A DNA stretch of 34,493 nt, from contig JAPKZX010000028.1 of NCBI GenBank assembly GCA_026393575.1, positions 1 to 34,493 on the forward strand, in the 5' to 3' direction. Both the position numbers and the translations under genes were made by a program. The stretch comes from Actinomycetota bacterium (GTDB taxonomy: Bacteria; Actinomycetota; Acidimicrobiia; Acidimicrobiales; Ilumatobacteraceae). Below, piece by piece: positions 20,989-29,507 of the stretch. Each line of letters starts with the position of its first letter. The first letter of the stretch is position 1. The notes beneath the pieces are model-generated. The model worked only from the letters and a program-made list of their open reading frames with translations, had not been told where the DNA came from and searched no databases.

Positions 20989-23865
20989 ATGACCTCTACC
21001 CCACGCTCACTTACCACGCCTGCATTCGAAGCAGATCACTTCGCTACAAGACATCTTGGTCTTAGCGAATCCGACCGGCACCACATGTTGCAGGCAGTTG
21101 GTTACACCTCCACGGAAGCATTACTTGATGCCACCATTCCTTCGGCCATTCGTCTTCGTGAATCAATGACATTGTCCGCACCAGTTCCAGAACATGAAGT
21201 GCACGCGTTGTTGCGTTCCAAGTTTTCGCGCGATGCACATCGAACATCACTCATTGGTCAGGGCTACTACGGAACCATCACTCCCCCTGTAGTGAAACGC
21301 AATGTGCTTGAGAATCCGGCGTGGTACACCGCCTATACGCCGTATCAACCTGAGATCAGCCAGGGCCGACTCGAAGCTCTTCTCAATTTTCAAACCATGA
21401 TCACAGAAATCACAGGTTTGCCATTGGCCAACGCTTCCCTGCTTGACGAGGCCACTGCAGTTGCCGAGGCAATCACTATGGCTCACCGAATTAGTAAATC
21501 GAAATCAGATTCTGTGTTTATCGATGCGAATACACACCCACAAACTCTTGCGGTCGTGCGCACACGCATGGAGCCAATCGGCATCGAAGTCATTTCTGGG
21601 CACATCACAACTGTGCCGGACAATTGTTTTGCAGTAGTTGTCTCGCTACCCGGTAGCGACGGAGCGTTGGAAAATCCATCTTTCCTCGCAGCACTCAACG
21701 AAAAAGTGCATGCAACAAATGGCATTGCAATCGCCATCACAGACCTACTGGCGTGCACACTCATTACTCCTCCAGGTCAACTTGGTTTTGATATTGCCGT
21801 TGGTTCGTCACAGAGATTTGGAGTGCCAATGGGTTTTGGTGGGCCTCACGCCGCATTCATGGCGACACTCACGTCTCACGCTCGCGCATTACCCGGACGC
21901 CTTGTTGGTGTCAGCACCGATACAGCAGGTCGTCCCGCATTACGGCTTACCTTGCAAACAAGAGAACAGCACATCCGTCGCGAGAAGGCGACGTCGAACA
22001 TCTGCACTGCGCAAGTCCTCCTTGCAAACATTGCGGGCATGTACGGCGTATGGCACGGTCCAAACGGTTTGAAGCACATTGCACAGAGAATTCACTCACT
22101 CGCTGCAGCAGCAGGCAATGCCTTGAAATACTCAGGAAAGACCATCTTGCATGATCAGTTCTTTGACACTGTTGCTTTCGCGTGCGATAACGCTGTTGAC
22201 GTTGCGAATTCAGTTCGTGCAGCAGGATTCAACATACGCGTCGTCAACAGAACAACAGCATCGTTCAGTGTGGACGAGACCACAACAGTTGCGGTTCTGA
22301 ATGAATTGCTGGTCACCTTAGGAGCAACAGCAGTTACCGAGACTTACAACGCGCTTCCTGCTGAATTCTCCAGACAAGACAACTTCATGGCTCAGACCGT
22401 GTTTCATAAGTACCACACCGAACATGAGATGCTTCGCTACCTGCGTTCGTTAGCCGACAGAGACTTGGCTCTCGACCGCACCATGATTCCGCTTGGCTCG
22501 TGCACTATGAAGTTGAATTCAACCACGGAGATGGAACCCATCACCTGGCCAGAGTTCTCTTCACTCCACCCATTTGTGCCGGAAGACGAATCACTAGGAC
22601 TTCGTACTGTCGTGACAGAGTTAGAGCAAATGCTTGTCGCCATCACTGGCTACGACGCAGTAAGTCTTCAACCGAATGCCGGCAGCCAGGGAGAGTTTGC
22701 AGGCTTGATGGCCATTCGCGCTTATCACCGTTCGCGAGGCGACATTGGAAGAACCATTTGCCTCATACCGTCAAGTGCTCACGGCACAAATGCAGCAAGT
22801 GCAGTAATGGCCGGCATGCAGGTTGTTGTTGTGAACTGCGACGACAACGGCAACGTCGATATTGATGACTTGCGAGCAAAAGTTCTGAAATCTGGTGACT
22901 CACTTGCTGCAATCATGGTGACGTATCCATCAACACATGGAGTATTCGAATCAGCAATCACGGAAATCTGCGCAATGGTGCACGACCAGGGTGGCCAGGT
23001 ATACGTCGATGGTGCCAACTTGAACGCGCTCGTGGGTACTGCTCAACCAGGAAAGTTTGGGGCCGATGTCAGTCACCTCAACTTGCACAAAACTTTCTGT
23101 ATCCCACACGGTGGCGGCGGACCAGGAGTTGGCCCAGTAGCTGTGCGTTCACATCTTGCGCCGTTTCTTCCCGGCAATCCCCTCGTTGATGACTCTCCTG
23201 TTGGGCCGATATCAGCAGCCAATTACGGCTCAGCCAGCATTTTGGCGATCCCTTGGGTGTACATCACCATGATGGGCGCAGACGGTCTGCTTCAAGCAAC
23301 GTCAGATGCGATTCTCTCCGCCAACTACATCGCCCACCGACTTGATGACGCGTTCCCTGTGCTGTATCGCGGTGCAGGCGGAACCGTTGCTCATGAGTGC
23401 ATCTTGAATGTTGCGCAAGTAATTGCCGGAACAGACATCGGAATTGACGACATTGCCAAGCGCCTCATGGACTACGGGCTACACGCTCCAACCATGAGTT
23501 TCCCTGTTGCTAACACATTGATGGTGGAACCAACGGAAAGCGAATCACTCAGTGAAGTCGACCGATTCTGTGAAGCCATGCTGCACATTCGCAAAGAGAT
23601 TCAGCAAGTCATCGACGGCAAAGTTGCCGCAAGCGATTCTGTTCTCCATCACGCGCCGCACACCATCGAAGACATAGCTGGTGATTGGCAACGCAGTTAT
23701 TCGCGCGAGCAAGCTCTGTTCCCAGTCTCTAGCCTGCGTAAACGTGCGTATTACCCGCCAGTATCAAGAATTGATGCTGCATTCGGAGATCGCAACCTGG
23801 TGTGCACCTGTGGCCCTATCGAGGAATACGCAATGTCCCTCGATGCGGATACTGTAACGGTGTGA
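20989..23865 (+). CDS. gcvP: Glycine dehydrogenase (decarboxylating), P-protein
   Basis: GcvP decarboxylates glycine with PLP and passes the aminomethyl group to the lipoyl arm of GcvH. The 958-residue product is the full-length fused (alpha plus beta) form. The start has F-A-T-R-H-L-G, and residue 701 is the Schiff-base Lys in N-L-H-K-T-F-C-I-P-H-G-G-G-G-P-G. M-I-P-L-G-S-C-T-M-K-L-N and Q-P-N-A-G-S-Q-G-E also match the family. ATG 20989 has GGAG 5 nt upstream and follows the tandem glycine riboswitch. The stop overlaps a coiled-coil protein gene (GTGA). gcvT and gcvH are not downstream; they lie on the opposite strand in a separate operon. Confidence 0.98.
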   Translation: MTSTPRSLTTPAFEADHFATRHLGLSESDRHHMLQAVGYTSTEALLDATIPSAIRLRESMTLSAPVPEHEVHALLRSKFSRDAHRTSLIGQGYYGTITPPVVKRNVLENPAWYTAYTPYQPEISQGRLEALLNFQTMITEITGLPLANASLLDEATAVAEAITMAHRISKSKSDSVFIDANTHPQTLAVVRTRMEPIGIEVISGHITTVPDNCFAVVVSLPGSDGALENPSFLAALNEKVHATNGIAIAITDLLACTLITPPGQLGFDIAVGSSQRFGVPMGFGGPHAAFMATLTSHARALPGRLVGVSTDTAGRPALRLTLQTREQHIRREKATSNICTAQVLLANIAGMYGVWHGPNGLKHIAQRIHSLAAAAGNALKYSGKTILHDQFFDTVAFACDNAVDVANSVRAAGFNIRVVNRTTASFSVDETTTVAVLNELLVTLGATAVTETYNALPAEFSRQDNFMAQTVFHKYHTEHEMLRYLRSLADRDLALDRTMIPLGSCTMKLNSTTEMEPITWPEFSSLHPFVPEDESLGLRTVVTELEQMLVAITGYDAVSLQPNAGSQGEFAGLMAIRAYHRSRGDIGRTICLIPSSAHGTNAASAVMAGMQVVVVNCDDNGNVDIDDLRAKVLKSGDSLAAIMVTYPSTHGVFESAITEICAMVHDQGGQVYVDGANLNALVGTAQPGKFGADVSHLNLHKTFCIPHGGGGPGVGPVAVRSHLAPFLPGNPLVDDSPVGPISAANYGSASILAIPWVYITMMGADGLLQATSDAILSANYIAHRLDDAFPVLYRGAGGTVAHECILNVAQVIAGTDIGIDDIAKRLMDYGLHAPTMSFPVANTLMVEPTESESLSEVDRFCEAMLHIRKEIQQVIDGKVAASDSVLHHAPHTIEDIAGDWQRSYSREQALFPVSSLRKRAYYPPVSRIDAAFGDRNLVCTCGPIEEYAMSLDADTVTV

Positions 23866-24302
23866 GCCAGGAACACGAATCTCCTCCTACATCGGACAAC
23901 AAAACGACAAACCCTATTGAGGTACTCCTTGGGCTACTCGGTTCGGTTGACCCGATTGATCTTGCAAATAAAGCAATCGACACATCTCGCCGCACAACCG
24001 AAGCCCTCATCGTCATGATGGAGAATCTTGCTTCCACCGTCGACAATCTGAATCGAACCACAACACGAATCAACTCGTTACTCGACGAAGTGGAAGAACC
24101 GTTACGTCGCGTGATGCCTCAGGTAGGCAACGCGATGAACGCCATGGCTTCGATGGGCGAAGTTGCTTCGCAACTCGGAGATCTGTCGAAACGCCTCGGC
24201 CCCCTAACAACGCTCGCAGAAAATGCGGGTGGGTTGTTTGGTTTTCGGCCAAGCAAGTCGGGTGGAACTACGACTTCTTCTTCGCCACAAACGGAGTCGT
24301 AA
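23862..24302 (+). CDS. Coiled-coil hypothetical protein cotranscribed with gcvP
   Basis: A 146-residue protein of unknown function. GTG 23862 overlaps the gcvP stop (GTGA), so it should be under the same riboswitch. Residues about 17-120 are helical with heptad-like runs (V-D-N-L-N-R-T-T-T-R-I-N-S-L-L-D-E-V). Met- and Leu-rich stretches near the middle (P-Q-V-G-N-A-M-N-A-M-A-S-M) give an amphipathic look that recalls phasins. The tail is Gly/Ser/Thr-rich and disordered. There is no signal peptide or Cys. An upstream in-frame ATG at 23802 is inside gcvP and rejected. The 3' end overlaps the convergent gcvT by 35 nt. Confidence 0.65.
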   Translation: MSQEHESPPTSDNKTTNPIEVLLGLLGSVDPIDLANKAIDTSRRTTEALIVMMENLASTVDNLNRTTTRINSLLDEVEEPLRRVMPQVGNAMNAMASMGEVASQLGDLSKRLGPLTTLAENAGGLFGFRPSKSGGTTTSSSPQTES

Positions 24303-25323
24303 CAACTGTTCCGGGCAACAATGTGCCGCGAACATCTAATTGCACGGCGTCTCCCACCTTCACAGATGGGTTTACAAATGCCAGGGCGATGCAATGCCCC
24401 ATAGTTGGCGAGAAGTTTCCACTAGAGATAAACCCAAAGTCATGACCAGTGGCATCAAGAACACGAGTTCCATCTCTCGCTGGGCGGCGACCTTCGATAG
24501 AGATTCCGACCAGTGTTCGTGAAACACCTCGCGCCTTCTCGTTCTCGAGTGCCGACTTCCCACGAAAATCATCCTTGCCCCAAGCAACAACCCACTCCAG
24601 GTTCGCCTGTAGAGAACTAATACCTGCACCAAGCTCATGACCATGAAGCGGCAAAGCAGCCTCCAGACGCAAGGTGTCTCGGGCGCCGAGGCCAGCGGGC
24701 TGTGCTCCGGCGGCAAGTAGTGCATACCAAATAATTGGAGCATGTGCTGAGGGAACGGCTAGCTCTAAGCCTTCTTCGCCCGTATAACCGGTACCCGCAA
24801 CGGTGCATGTGACGCCTGCGATTTCAACAACTGCAACTCTGAAACGCGGTACCGCGGCTGCTTCAGGACTGACAGCGGCAACAACCGAACGCGCCGTTGG
24901 ACCTTGTAAAGCGATAATTGCACGAGACTCGGTTGTGTCCACTCCACCAATGGCCGAGACAACACGTTCTGTATTTGAGGCGTTCGGCATGACATCGAAA
25001 ACATCGTCACTCACCCACCAAACAATGATGTCATCGAGGACTGAACCATCAGATTCATCCAACAGGTGCGTGTACTGCGCTCTACCCGGAGAGATACGCG
25101 ACAAGTCATTGGTGAAATTCTTCTGAAGAGATGCAAAAGCTTCAGGGCCTTCAACACGAACTGTTCCTAGATGAGATACGTCAAACATCGCGCATGACGT
25201 GCGACATGAAGCATGTTCGGCGAGCGTTCCACTTGGATAAGCAAGCGGCATATCCCAACCACCGAACTCAGTCATCTTTGCATCGAGCAAACGATGCTGC
25301 GCATCAAGAGGTGAATACTTCAC
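24268..25323 (-). CDS. gcvT: Aminomethyltransferase, glycine cleavage T-protein
   Basis: GcvT moves the methylene group from the aminomethylated lipoyl arm of GcvH to tetrahydrofolate, releasing ammonia. The 351-residue product begins M-K-Y-S-P-L-D-A-x-H and has the family landmarks F-G-G-W-D-M-P-L (about 20-27), M-F-D-V-S-H-L-G (about 45-52), the Asp-bearing N-D-L segment, G-Y-T-G-E-E-G (substrate pocket) and G-L-G-A-R-D-T-L-R-L-E. It lacks any obvious fusion. GTG 25323 is chosen: it gives the family N-terminus and lies 1 nt after the MerR stop; an earlier start at 25371 would overlap merR. Last gene of the pgsA-gcvH-garA-ftsR operon. Confidence 0.95.
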   Translation of the reverse strand: MKYSPLDAQHRLLDAKMTEFGGWDMPLAYPSGTLAEHASCRTSCAMFDVSHLGTVRVEGPEAFASLQKNFTNDLSRISPGRAQYTHLLDESDGSVLDDIIVWWVSDDVFDVMPNASNTERVVSAIGGVDTTESRAIIALQGPTARSVVAAVSPEAAAVPRFRVAVVEIAGVTCTVAGTGYTGEEGLELAVPSAHAPIIWYALLAAGAQPAGLGARDTLRLEAALPLHGHELGAGISSLQANLEWVVAWGKDDFRGKSALENEKARGVSRTLVGISIEGRRPARDGTRVLDATGHDFGFISSGNFSPTMGHCIALAFVNPSVKVGDAVQLDVRGTLLPGTVVTTPFVAKKKS

Positions 25324-25324
25324 C

Positions 25325-25870
25325 TCAGACTGCCTTAGAGCCAGGTGTCTCTCGCTCACCCTGCAACACAATTGGTTCAGGGCGCATTTCGATGATGTGG
25401 CGATCTATTTCGTCACGAACACCAGACATCGGCAAGATGTTTAATACACCCTGACCGTGACGCAACACGTCAATAAGTTCTTCACCGTTACAGAGCACAA
25501 CAGATGACCCACTGATAACCAAGTGTGCCGACGAAATATCGGTGTCAACATGTTCACGCATATACGCAAAAACATCTCGAATGGATTCCAGTTTGATTCC
25601 AGCATCAAGAAGATTCTTGATCACCTTTAGTTCAAGCAGGTCGCGGTACGTGTACTCGCGACGACTACCACTTCCAGTTGCATCAGTGCCCGAAGGGCGA
25701 ACTAAGTCTGTACGTGCCCAGTAATCGAGCTGGCGATAACTGATTGCAACTACTTTGGCCGCTTGTGTGCCACTGAAAGTTTCGTTCTTCATGCTTGTCC
25801 GATCTGGTCGCGATCCAGTTACATGCTGGAAACTACGCGGGTGTAAGACGCTACGGGCATCTTCACTCAT
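25325..25870 (-). CDS. MerR family transcriptional regulator (Rv1830-like)
   Basis: A 181-residue MerR-type regulator. After a poorly conserved N-terminus of about 35 residues, the winged-helix part shows A-A-K-V-V-A-I-S-Y-R-Q-L-D-Y-W-A-R-T (helix-turn-helix), G-S-G-S-R-R-E-Y-T-Y-R-D-L (wing), and L-E-L-K-V-I-K-N-L-L-D-A-G. By order and sequence it matches the second MerR gene of the mycobacterial garA cluster (Rv1830 by memory). The effector domain is short, so the ligand is unknown. Two starts are possible: ATG 25870, 11 nt after the nuclease stop, or ATG 25792 (Met27), with a weak GGA upstream; the longer form is listed. It may control the gcv genes beside it (inference). Confidence 0.9.
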   Translation of the reverse strand: MSEDARSVLHPRSFQHVTGSRPDRTSMKNETFSGTQAAKVVAISYRQLDYWARTDLVRPSGTDATGSGSRREYTYRDLLELKVIKNLLDAGIKLESIRDVFAYMREHVDTDISSAHLVISGSSVVLCNGEELIDVLRHGQGVLNILPMSGVRDEIDRHIIEMRPEPIVLQGERETPGSKAV

Positions 25871-25881
25871 TCGTCAAGGGG

Positions 25882-26379
25882 CTATTTCCCGAAGTCGTCC
25901 GGAGAGATGTTTTCAATGAAATCACGGAATTCGTCGATGATTTCGGCCTCTGCGGGTTGATCAACCTCATCTTCGACTGCCTCTCCCACTTCTTCGAGGA
26001 GAGTTTCGAGTGCATAAATGGGACACGAAGCCCGCAACGCAATGGCCAAAGCGTCGGATGGACGAGCTGAAACCGTGGTCTCTTGGCCGCCATCGGGCAA
26101 AAGCACCACATCTGCATAGTACGTACCCGACGAAACATGCGTAAGGACCACGCGCTCAACTGACACATTGATTCGCTCTAGTGCAAGCACAAACAAATCA
26201 TGAGTGAGTGGGCGGGGCGTCTTCTCATCGTCCAATGCGATTTGAATAGATGCGGCTTCGGGAGCGCCAATAAATATCTCAAATTGACGACGAGGCGACT
26301 CTTCTTCACGCAATGTAACTATTGGGGTGTTCGACATCCGGTCAAGTCGAACCGCGCGAACTGAAAGTGATTTCATCAT
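25882..26379 (-). CDS. Bifunctional nuclease domain protein (BFN/DUF151)
   Basis: A 165-residue protein of the bifunctional nuclease (BFN, DUF151) family, which in other organisms shows RNase and DNase activity. Core signatures are P-I-V-T-L-R-E, I-F-I-G-A-P-E-A-A-S-I-Q-I-A-L, the R-P-L-T-H-D-L segment and S-A-R-P-S-D-A-L-A-I-A-L. The C-terminus is acidic. In mycobacteria the gene between the two MerR genes (Rv1829) belongs to this family, so context agrees. The start ATGATG overlaps the ftsR stop by one base (TAATG), so coupling is likely; the second ATG (26376) is an alternative start. Confidence 0.92.
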   Translation of the reverse strand: MMKSLSVRAVRLDRMSNTPIVTLREEESPRRQFEIFIGAPEAASIQIALDDEKTPRPLTHDLFVLALERINVSVERVVLTHVSSGTYYADVVLLPDGGQETTVSARPSDALAIALRASCPIYALETLLEEVGEAVEDEVDQPAEAEIIDEFRDFIENISPDDFGK

Positions 26380-27185
26380 TAGCGAGGTTCTGTGAGTCGA
26401 GAGATATCGCGCATCAGCAAAGACTCGCGCAGTTGGGTACCGAGCTCCATGAACTCAGCAAGCATCTCAATAGCCTCATCACGCGCGGCAGGATTGCGCT
26501 GACGCAGCAATGGCAAAATGCGTTGCTCAAACAGGCTCAACTCACGTTCAGCAGATGTTTTCCATGCTCGCAAATGGCGAATATCAATACCCATCTCTAG
26601 GAATCGTCCCGCAGTTCTCGCAATGGATGCTGAATGGGGATCAAAGAAAGTTGTATCGCCTACTTCGTGACCACTCACCAGACCAGCAGATTCCAACTCC
26701 TTCAAGAAACCGGCATCAATATCTACTTGTTGCAGCAACTGATCACGAGGCACAGATTCTGTTTTGTCAGCATGTTTGAGCGCCAACTTACGTTGCTCTT
26801 TTGCAACTGATGCTGGAACCATAGGCTCTTGTTCAACGGGAGAAGGCACTGCAGTGGGACGCGGAACTGCTGCACGTGCTGCGGGATGACCAGATGTGGT
26901 TACGTCACTCATCTCGATATCGCGACTGATGTCCTGACTCTCGTCTTCCAACTTGTCCTTAATGACACGCAAAGGAAGGTAATTGGCCTTTTGTTCACGC
27001 AAGATAAAACGCAAGCGTTCTACCTCTGAATCCGTGAACTTCCGATAGCCAGATGGAGTGCGCTCAGGCTCAATGAGGCCTTGACTTTCTAGAAAACGAA
27101 TCTTTGAGATTGTTACATCAGGAAATTCTTCAAGCAATAAAGCAAGGACTTCACCGATGGACAAATAGTCACGATCAGTCATCAT
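26379..27185 (-). CDS. ftsR: MerR family regulator FtsR-like (Rv1828 type)
   Basis: A 268-residue MerR-type regulator. The N-terminal winged helix has L-S-I-G-E-V-L-A-L-L and P-D-V-T-I-S-K-I-R-F-L-E-S-Q-G-L-I-E-P-E-R-T-P-S-G-Y-R-K-F, whose first part is the hallmark of the actinobacterial FtsR group. A C-terminal helical domain (about 150-265) has Phe/Arg-rich dimer or effector motifs. The Corynebacterium homologue activates ftsZ; that function is from the literature on that organism, not shown here. The order garA-MerR-nuclease-MerR is as in mycobacteria. Start ATG 27185 overlaps the garA stop by 4 nt. The linker 100-150 is low complexity and may be disordered. Confidence 0.92.
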   Translation of the reverse strand: MMTDRDYLSIGEVLALLLEEFPDVTISKIRFLESQGLIEPERTPSGYRKFTDSEVERLRFILREQKANYLPLRVIKDKLEDESQDISRDIEMSDVTTSGHPAARAAVPRPTAVPSPVEQEPMVPASVAKEQRKLALKHADKTESVPRDQLLQQVDIDAGFLKELESAGLVSGHEVGDTTFFDPHSASIARTAGRFLEMGIDIRHLRAWKTSAERELSLFEQRILPLLRQRNPAARDEAIEMLAEFMELGTQLRESLLMRDISRLTEPR

Positions 27186-27670
27186 CCCTTGTCCGCACTT
27201 TCTAAAAAGACCAAGTGAAATTTTCCAACTTGCAATTCGTCTCCTTGACGAAGTTCAGCGACATCAACTCGTTCTTGATTTACGTACGTTCCATTCAGAG
27301 AACCGGCATCCTTCACCAAGTAACGACCATCCGTCTTGTGTATTTCGCTATGCCTTCTCGACACAGTGATGTCGTCGAGAACAATTGTGGACTCAGCATG
27401 ACGTCCGATTGTGGTGACAGCCGATGACAACGCGAAGTAGTCACCTTCTTCTTCCCCACTGCGGACAACGAGGATGGCCGTACCTGCGGCTATTTCATCG
27501 AGGTCAACAACTATGTCGTCGTCCGGGCCAGGCGCGTCTTGCAAAGGGTCAACCTTGGTCAAGGTAATCGTTCTATCGTCCACCAAATCAAGCACGGAGC
27601 CACAGGCCGAACAAAAACCCGAGGTTGGCGGATTTCGATGCCCGCAACGATTACAAAAGACGTAGGCCAT
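27182..27670 (-). CDS. garA: FHA-domain protein, GarA-like with N-terminal zinc ribbon
   Basis: GarA-type proteins use an FHA domain to bind and inhibit enzymes of the 2-oxoglutarate node under Ser/Thr kinase control. The 162-residue product has a C-terminal FHA domain with G-R-H (89-91), S-R-R-H (104-107) and G-S-L-N-G-T-Y-V-N (123-131), the full set of phosphothreonine-pocket residues. Unlike mycobacterial GarA, which opens with the phosphorylated E-T-T-S-V-F-R motif, this one starts with a zinc ribbon (Cys6, Cys9, Cys20, Cys23) and a D-D-R-T-I-T-L-T segment (31-38), whose Thr could serve as phosphosites (inference). Position between gcvH and ftsR is the same as in mycobacteria. Confidence 0.88.
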   Translation of the reverse strand: MAYVFCNRCGHRNPPTSGFCSACGSVLDLVDDRTITLTKVDPLQDAPGPDDDIVVDLDEIAAGTAILVVRSGEEEGDYFALSSAVTTIGRHAESTIVLDDITVSRRHSEIHKTDGRYLVKDAGSLNGTYVNQERVDVAELRQGDELQVGKFHLVFLESADKG

Positions 27671-27678
27671 CTTGATCT

Positions 27679-28056
27679 CTATGCTCCCGTCAGTGCCGAG
27701 TATTCATCGGCAGACATCAACGCGGATTCATCGATGTTGTCCACTTCCATTTCGCAGATCCAGCCAGCGTCATACGGATCAGAGTTCAGAAGTTCGGGTG
27801 TATCGACCAGTGCGGTGTTCACAACTGACACTCGACCAGACACAGGCGCATACACATCGTTCACGCTCTTTGTGCTTTCAATCTCTCCGAGACCTTGGTG
27901 AATCTCAACCATTGAATCAATCTCTGGGAGCTGAATAAAGACGATGTCACCGAGAGCGTCTTGCGCGTAATCAGTAATACCTACTCGCACAGTGGTGCCA
28001 TTGATTTGCACCCACTCGTGGTCCTTGGTGTAACGGAGGTTTGCTGGAACTTTCAC
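27679..28056 (-). CDS. gcvH: Glycine cleavage system H-protein
   Basis: The lipoyl-carrying shuttle of the glycine cleavage complex. The 125-residue product starts K-V-P-A-N-L-R-Y-T-K-D-H-E-W (residues 2-15), the family N-terminus. It carries the lipoylation Lys63 in E-S-T-K-S-V-N-D-V-Y-A-P, and ends with W-I-C-E-M-E-V type sequence and E-Y-S-A-L-T. No anomaly seen. The start overlaps the pgsA stop by 4 nt, and garA follows 8 nt after its stop. No riboswitch precedes this operon, so glycine control of gcvP and gcvH appears separate. Confidence 0.97.
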   Translation of the reverse strand: MKVPANLRYTKDHEWVQINGTTVRVGITDYAQDALGDIVFIQLPEIDSMVEIHQGLGEIESTKSVNDVYAPVSGRVSVVNTALVDTPELLNSDPYDAGWICEMEVDNIDESALMSADEYSALTGA

Positions 28057-28637
28057 TCCCCCAACGGTACTCGCTTGGCCCTTCTGCCTGATGCCAAGTG
28101 CGCACGTACCGAAGGCAAATAATCAAAAAACGACTTATACGAGACAATGATTCCAGGAATACCCGCTGCCCATCCCATGAAGGTGAAGATGGTCCAGTTG
28201 CCACCGGCAGAGCCCAAGGTAATCCATGGCACCGCAGCAAGCAGAGCAAAAGTTGCCCACTTGCCAAGGCGGGTCACCGGGAATCGCTCCATACCCATTG
28301 CTGTAGCACCGACCATGAGAAGAGCGATCGACACTTCTCGGACCAAGATGACAACGCCAAACCACACGGGCAGATAGTCGTAATACATGGCCGCAGTGAT
28401 TCCTACAAAAAAGACGGCCCTATCTGCAATCGGGTCAAGAATCTTTCCCAACTCGCTTACCTGATTGAACCTGCGTGCGATGTACCCATCCACGAAATCA
28501 GTTGCACCCAGCAATCCAAAGAACCAGCTACCGGCTACCACGCGGCCATCGGCGAAGAGACTCACAAACGTAGGCAACATCGCCAAACGCAACAACGATA
28601 GGAAATTGGGAATAGTCAGGTTTTCACGAATTCGCAC
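28053..28637 (-). CDS. pgsA: CDP-alcohol phosphatidyltransferase (PgsA-like)
   Basis: A membrane enzyme that transfers a phosphatidyl group from CDP-diacylglycerol to an alcohol, probably glycerol-3-phosphate. The 194-residue product has the signature D-x2-D-G-x2-A-R-x8-G-x3-D-x3-D: Asp47, Asp50, Gly51, Ala54, Arg55, Gly64, Asp68 and Asp72. Several hydrophobic helices follow. The C-terminal tail is basic (R-R-A-K-R). In mycobacteria a pgsA-type gene lies near gcvH-garA too. The GTG start has TACCAT 7 nt upstream, making this the head of the seven-gene operon ending in gcvT. Precise alcohol substrate is not certain. Confidence 0.92.
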   Translation of the reverse strand: MRIRENLTIPNFLSLLRLAMLPTFVSLFADGRVVAGSWFFGLLGATDFVDGYIARRFNQVSELGKILDPIADRAVFFVGITAAMYYDYLPVWFGVVILVREVSIALLMVGATAMGMERFPVTRLGKWATFALLAAVPWITLGSAGGNWTIFTFMGWAAGIPGIIVSYKSFFDYLPSVRAHLASGRRAKRVPLGE

Positions 28638-28644
28638 ACCGCTG

Positions 28645-28650
28645 ATGGTA
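28645..28650 (-). promoter_or_regulatory. -10-like TACCAT for the pgsA-gcvH-garA operon
   Basis: On the minus strand TACCAT is followed by 7 nt and GTG 28637. Divergent from the SDR hexamer, 32 bp apart. Confidence 0.5.
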
Positions 28651-28682
28651 GTCCGAGTGTTCCTCTGCTTCCGTGAAGCACC

Positions 28683-28688
28683 TAATGT
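28683..28688 (+). promoter_or_regulatory. -10-like TAATGT for the SDR gene
   Basis: TAATGT is followed by 6 nt and ATG 28695, with no ribosome site. Leaderless pattern. Confidence 0.5.
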
Positions 28689-28694
28689 TCCACT

Positions 28695-29507
28695 ATGACT
28701 CTTTCACTACAAGGCCAAGTCGCATTCATTACTGGTGGGGGATCCGGTCTAGGGGCCGCAGCCGCACGACGACTGGCAGCAGATGGCGCAATCGTTGCCA
28801 TTAATGACCTCAGTTTGGAAGCAGCAAAGAAGGTCGCAGATGAACTTGGTGGTCTCGCGTTCGCATTCGACGTCACTGATTCAACGGCATTTCAGAACGC
28901 GGTAGACACATGCGTGGCTCAGTTGGGCCGTCTTGACATCATGATCAACAATGCGGGCATTGCCCCGCAAGACGCAGCATCAAAGATGGACCTAGTTATG
29001 GACAACATGGGAAAACGAATGGCTGGAAACATCTCAGATATGGCACCCACCAATTATCTCTTGGACCTCAGTGACGAAAACTGGGACCGCATGATCAAAG
29101 TGCATCTCTATGGAACTTTCTATGGTTGCAAAGCAGCACTAAAGCACATGCAACCTCAACGGTCTGGTCGCATCATCAACATCTCATCTGTGCTTGGTTT
29201 GTATCCAGCAGCGGGGGCCCCTCACTACTCCGTTGCAAAAGCAGGAATCATTACTTTGACCAAATCAGTAGCTGCTGAAGTTGCCGCACTAGGAATCAAT
29301 ATCAATGCAGTGTGCCCCGGATACATACGCACGCCGTTACTCACTCCATTCAGCGAGACCATGATGGCCGGAATCACGATGCGAATCGGCAAGGGTCGAC
29401 TTGGTGAACCTGAAGAGCTTGCTGAAATGATTCGTTTCCTTGCAGGTCCAGAATCTGAGTACTGCACAGGAGACGTATTCAGCGTGTCAGGCGGCTACAC
29501 CGGATGA
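28695..29507 (+). CDS. Short-chain dehydrogenase/reductase (SDR, classical)
   Basis: A 270-residue NAD(P)-dependent oxidoreductase. The cofactor motif T-G-G-G-S-G-L-G (13-20) differs by one residue from T-G-x3-G-x-G, N-N-A-G (84-87) is intact, and the catalytic set is Ser164, Tyr177 and Lys181 in I-S-S and Y-S-V-A-K. N-D-L-S after the second beta strand (Asp near 37) suggests NAD rather than NADP preference. A 25-residue insert after N-N-A-G (about 95-122) is longer than in most family members. The C-terminus has V-S-G-G-Y-T-G. The start follows TAATGT by 6 nt, and the stop overlaps the HIT gene (ATGA). Substrate unknown. Confidence 0.95.
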   Translation: MTLSLQGQVAFITGGGSGLGAAAARRLAADGAIVAINDLSLEAAKKVADELGGLAFAFDVTDSTAFQNAVDTCVAQLGRLDIMINNAGIAPQDAASKMDLVMDNMGKRMAGNISDMAPTNYLLDLSDENWDRMIKVHLYGTFYGCKAALKHMQPQRSGRIINISSVLGLYPAAGAPHYSVAKAGIITLTKSVAAEVAALGININAVCPGYIRTPLLTPFSETMMAGITMRIGKGRLGEPEELAEMIRFLAGPESEYCTGDVFSVSGGYTG

